Source of the DNA: Chryseobacterium soli
Lineage (GTDB): Bacteria; Bacteroidota; Bacteroidia; Flavobacteriales; Weeksellaceae
DNA: 64,000 nt
Assembly (NCBI RefSeq): GCF_000737705.1
Contig: NZ_JPRH01000001.1
Location: 1,087,103 to 1,151,102, forward strand
Direction of reading: 5' to 3'
Under the pieces are notes generated by a model, which was not told where the DNA came from, did no database searches, and was given only the letters and a program-made list of their open reading frames with translations. The first letter of the stretch is position 1. Every line of letters starts with the position of its first letter. Made by a program: the position numbers and the translations under genes. This document shows positions 62,561 through 64,000 of this stretch, one piece after another.

Positions 62561-62582
62561 AGTGATAGGGATGTGTTTTGTA

Positions 62583-62590
62583 CAAATATA
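62583..62590 (-). promoter_or_regulatory. -7 box for the XRE gene
   Basis: Minus strand TATATTTG, full match to TAnnTTTG, 22 bases upstream of the ATG. Confidence 0.5.
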
Positions 62591-62770
62591 GAAAAAAATT
62601 GTGTGGTCTATGATAATTGAAAATTATAAAATGTGAAATGATAAGGGAAATTTTGGAATTTATATTTGGTAATTATATTTCATTTGACTGCAGTATTGAT
62701 CACGTTCAATTGTATAAATAGATTCGGAAGACATTAATTAAGAAATAAAATATAAAGTTAAGTGGGATGA

Positions 62771-63277
62771 TTATTTTAATTTATGTTTATTTTTTAATGA
62801 ATCAATCGTTGAGTGTAGTCGCTTATTTTCCATTTCTAATTTATCTCTTTTTACTGTTAATTTATAGTTTAGAACCAAGAAAGTTATAGTTGCTACTGAT
62901 GTGCAAAAAGCAATAATAAAACTTCCAATTTTTACATAATCTCTTTTAACGCTAATGCTTTTCAAATATTTCCTATATCCACCTTTATCCTTAGCAATTC
63001 TACCATTATCAGTTAGTTTATATTGTAAATTGTAATTAGGGATTGTTTCAATAATTCTTTTTTCAATAAGAATACTTTCAACATAATGTGTAATAGTATG
63101 AAATTTCTTTCGTTTGGAGATATCTGGTTCAATTACTTTATAGAAATCACTTATTCGAAAGTGATCATAATCTGGAAACAATACAATTAATTTATCGATA
63201 GTACTAAAGATAAATTCCTTTTTTTCTTTTTCATTTTGAAAATATTCTGTTTTCCTTTTGAGAGTAAGACCTGGCAT
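62771..63277 (-). CDS. Unknown single-pass membrane protein
   Basis: A 168-residue protein. Residues about 20-100 look like a winged-helix fold (FSTIDKLIVLFPDYDHFRISDFYKVIEPD, then YVESILIEKRIIETIP, then YKLTDNGRIAKDKGG). One membrane helix follows (about 116-135), then a Lys/Glu-rich coiled coil to the end. A membrane-tethered DNA- or protein-binding module is possible, but no family is recognised. The gene is more AT-rich than its neighbours. Confidence 0.65.
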   Translation of the reverse strand: MPGLTLKRKTEYFQNEKEKKEFIFSTIDKLIVLFPDYDHFRISDFYKVIEPDISKRKKFHTITHYVESILIEKRIIETIPNYNLQYKLTDNGRIAKDKGGYRKYLKSISVKRDYVKIGSFIIAFCTSVATITFLVLNYKLTVKRDKLEMENKRLHSTIDSLKNKHKLK

Positions 63278-63295
63278 TAATATATGTTTTTACGG

Positions 63296-63323
63296 CAAAT
63301 ATAACAAAAAGGTCTAAAAACAA
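63296..63323 (-). promoter_or_regulatory. Promoter of the single-pass membrane protein gene
   Basis: On the minus strand TTG (63321-63323), 17-base spacer, TATATTTG (63296-63303), 18 bases before the ATG at 63277. Confidence 0.6.
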
Positions 63324-63487
63324 GGATTATAGCTGTTCTATAAAATGCTTCTCAAAACTTCCGTTGTGAATTAAAACCGTCATAATTAATAATAATCTCA
63401 CGCTAATACTTAAAATTCATTTCCTTATATTTTTGCTTGTACTTAAAGTAAAATCCCTACATTTAGTTCCCAATCTAAAAAATTAAT

Positions 63488-63703
63488 ATGGATAGAAAAG
63501 TCATAAAAATCAAACACATTACAGGTACTTATATTGTTGAGGTTCCGGATGGAAGCCTTAATGAAATGAAAGCCCAACTAGACAAATGCCTGAACGATGA
63601 ACAGGGGGCTATTGTGGTGAAAGGAGAAAACGGAGATCAGTTTGTATATCCATCAGATCTTATAAAAAATAGTTTCATTGCTATAGTGGGCCGGGAAGAG
63701 TAG
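63488..63703 (+). CDS. Small unknown protein
   Basis: A 71-residue soluble protein with alternating beta strands and one helix (VIKIKHITGTYIVEVP, LNEMKAQLDKCL, GAIVVKGENGDQFVYP, SFIAIVGREE). No family is recognised and no signal or membrane segment is seen. It stands alone between the unknown membrane protein and the tRNA gene. Confidence 0.55.
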   Translation: MDRKVIKIKHITGTYIVEVPDGSLNEMKAQLDKCLNDEQGAIVVKGENGDQFVYPSDLIKNSFIAIVGREE

Positions 63704-63849
63704 AGCGAGCTAAACAAAAATACTTATTTAAGATAATATATTTACTTTTGAAATATAAGGTTTGGTATATTGTGTAAAGTGTTACTGAAAATAATTCACC
63801 TGATTGTAAGCCCATTATTAAGCTTTGTTAAAATTTCTTCAGAAAATGT

Positions 63850-63880
63850 TTTGTCGGAAATAAAAAACGTTATATATTTG
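63850..63880 (+). promoter_or_regulatory. Promoter of tRNA-Ser
   Basis: TTTG (63850-63853), 19-base spacer, TATATTTG (63873-63880): a perfect consensus with the same spacing as the pyrB promoter. It lies 33 bases before the tRNA. Confidence 0.8.
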
Positions 63881-63913
63881 CACCACTGAAAACAACGGTA
63901 TCGCCGTTATTCA

Positions 63914-63998
63914 GGAGAGATGGCAGAGTGGTCGATTGCGATAGTCTTGAAAACTATTGACTGTAACAGGTCCGGGGGTTCGAATCCCTCTCTCTCCG
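63914..63998 (+). tRNA. tRNA-Ser (UGA anticodon)
   Basis: An 85-base class II tRNA. The acceptor stem pairs GGAGAGA (63914-63920) with TCTCTCC (63991-63997), and G is the discriminator base. The anticodon stem ATAGT/ACTAT encloses the loop CTTGAAA with anticodon TGA. A long variable arm and the GGTTCGAAT T-loop follow. CCA is not encoded. Confidence 0.95.
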
Positions 63999-64000
63999 CT

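Overview
The window is a 64 kb chromosomal stretch from an AT-rich member of the Bacteroidota, most likely a Chryseobacterium or close Weeksellaceae relative. The evidence is the gene families (fused SecDF, DUF2911 and DUF1203 proteins, a sugar dehydrogenase with a type IX secretion C-terminal domain, a TonB-receptor-like N-terminus), the many TAnnTTTG promoter boxes, and the weak use of Shine-Dalgarno sequences. No gene carries a species label, so the genus is inference.

Layout. 1-18.5 kb is mostly housekeeping: a partial outer-membrane receptor, mltG, dapF, a Gly/Asn/Gln-rich lipoprotein, pnuC, an APC amino acid permease, a beta-propeller protein, a sialate esterase-like protein, hemN, a PQQ-type sugar dehydrogenase, secDF, a Tet-like MFS pump, a tatA-PAP2-TPR group, trmL and rlmH. 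18.8-23.7 kb holds a YihY/BrkB protein, nhaA, the RelA/SpoT enzyme and a small unknown gene. 23.9-34.5 kb is one long minus-strand run that looks like a short-chain carboxylate operon: porin, MHS-type transporter, two tiny membrane proteins, an SLC5-histidine kinase of CrbS type, a receiver-only response regulator, propionyl-CoA synthetase and acetyl-CoA synthetase.

34.7-44.6 kb is a complete arginine block: a divergent InsA-like zinc-ribbon/HTH protein, then GNAT-argG-argC-argD-argF'-argB-argE-argH, closed by an Lrp/AsnC regulator. The transcarbamylase has Val at the position that selects succinyl- over acetyl-ornithine, so the pathway probably runs on N-succinyl intermediates. 44.66-50.3 kb is pyrB-carA-carB, preceded by what looks like a complete transcription-attenuation leader: a consensus promoter, an almost leaderless 23-codon peptide, a pause-type hairpin, a U-rich tract and an intrinsic terminator that abuts the peptide stop codon. 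Carbamoyl phosphate from carAB feeds both pathways, which fits their adjacency.

50.3-64 kb is more accessory: a CrtA-like protein and partner, a DUF1203 gene and an isocitrate-lyase/PEP-mutase-like gene plus ada that share a 22-bp promoter motif, a degenerate aspartyl-protease-like protein, DUF2911, GNAT and cupin genes, a PEGA lipoprotein, a dienelactone hydrolase, an HSDR_N-domain protein divergent from holA, trxB, an XRE regulator, two unknown genes and tRNA-Ser(UGA).

Intergenic DNA is rich in repeats. At least ten gaps contain degenerate tandem repeats with a 7-bp period. There are also two paired dispersed elements and several large hairpins. No CRISPR array, complete insertion sequence, prophage or rRNA gene was seen.
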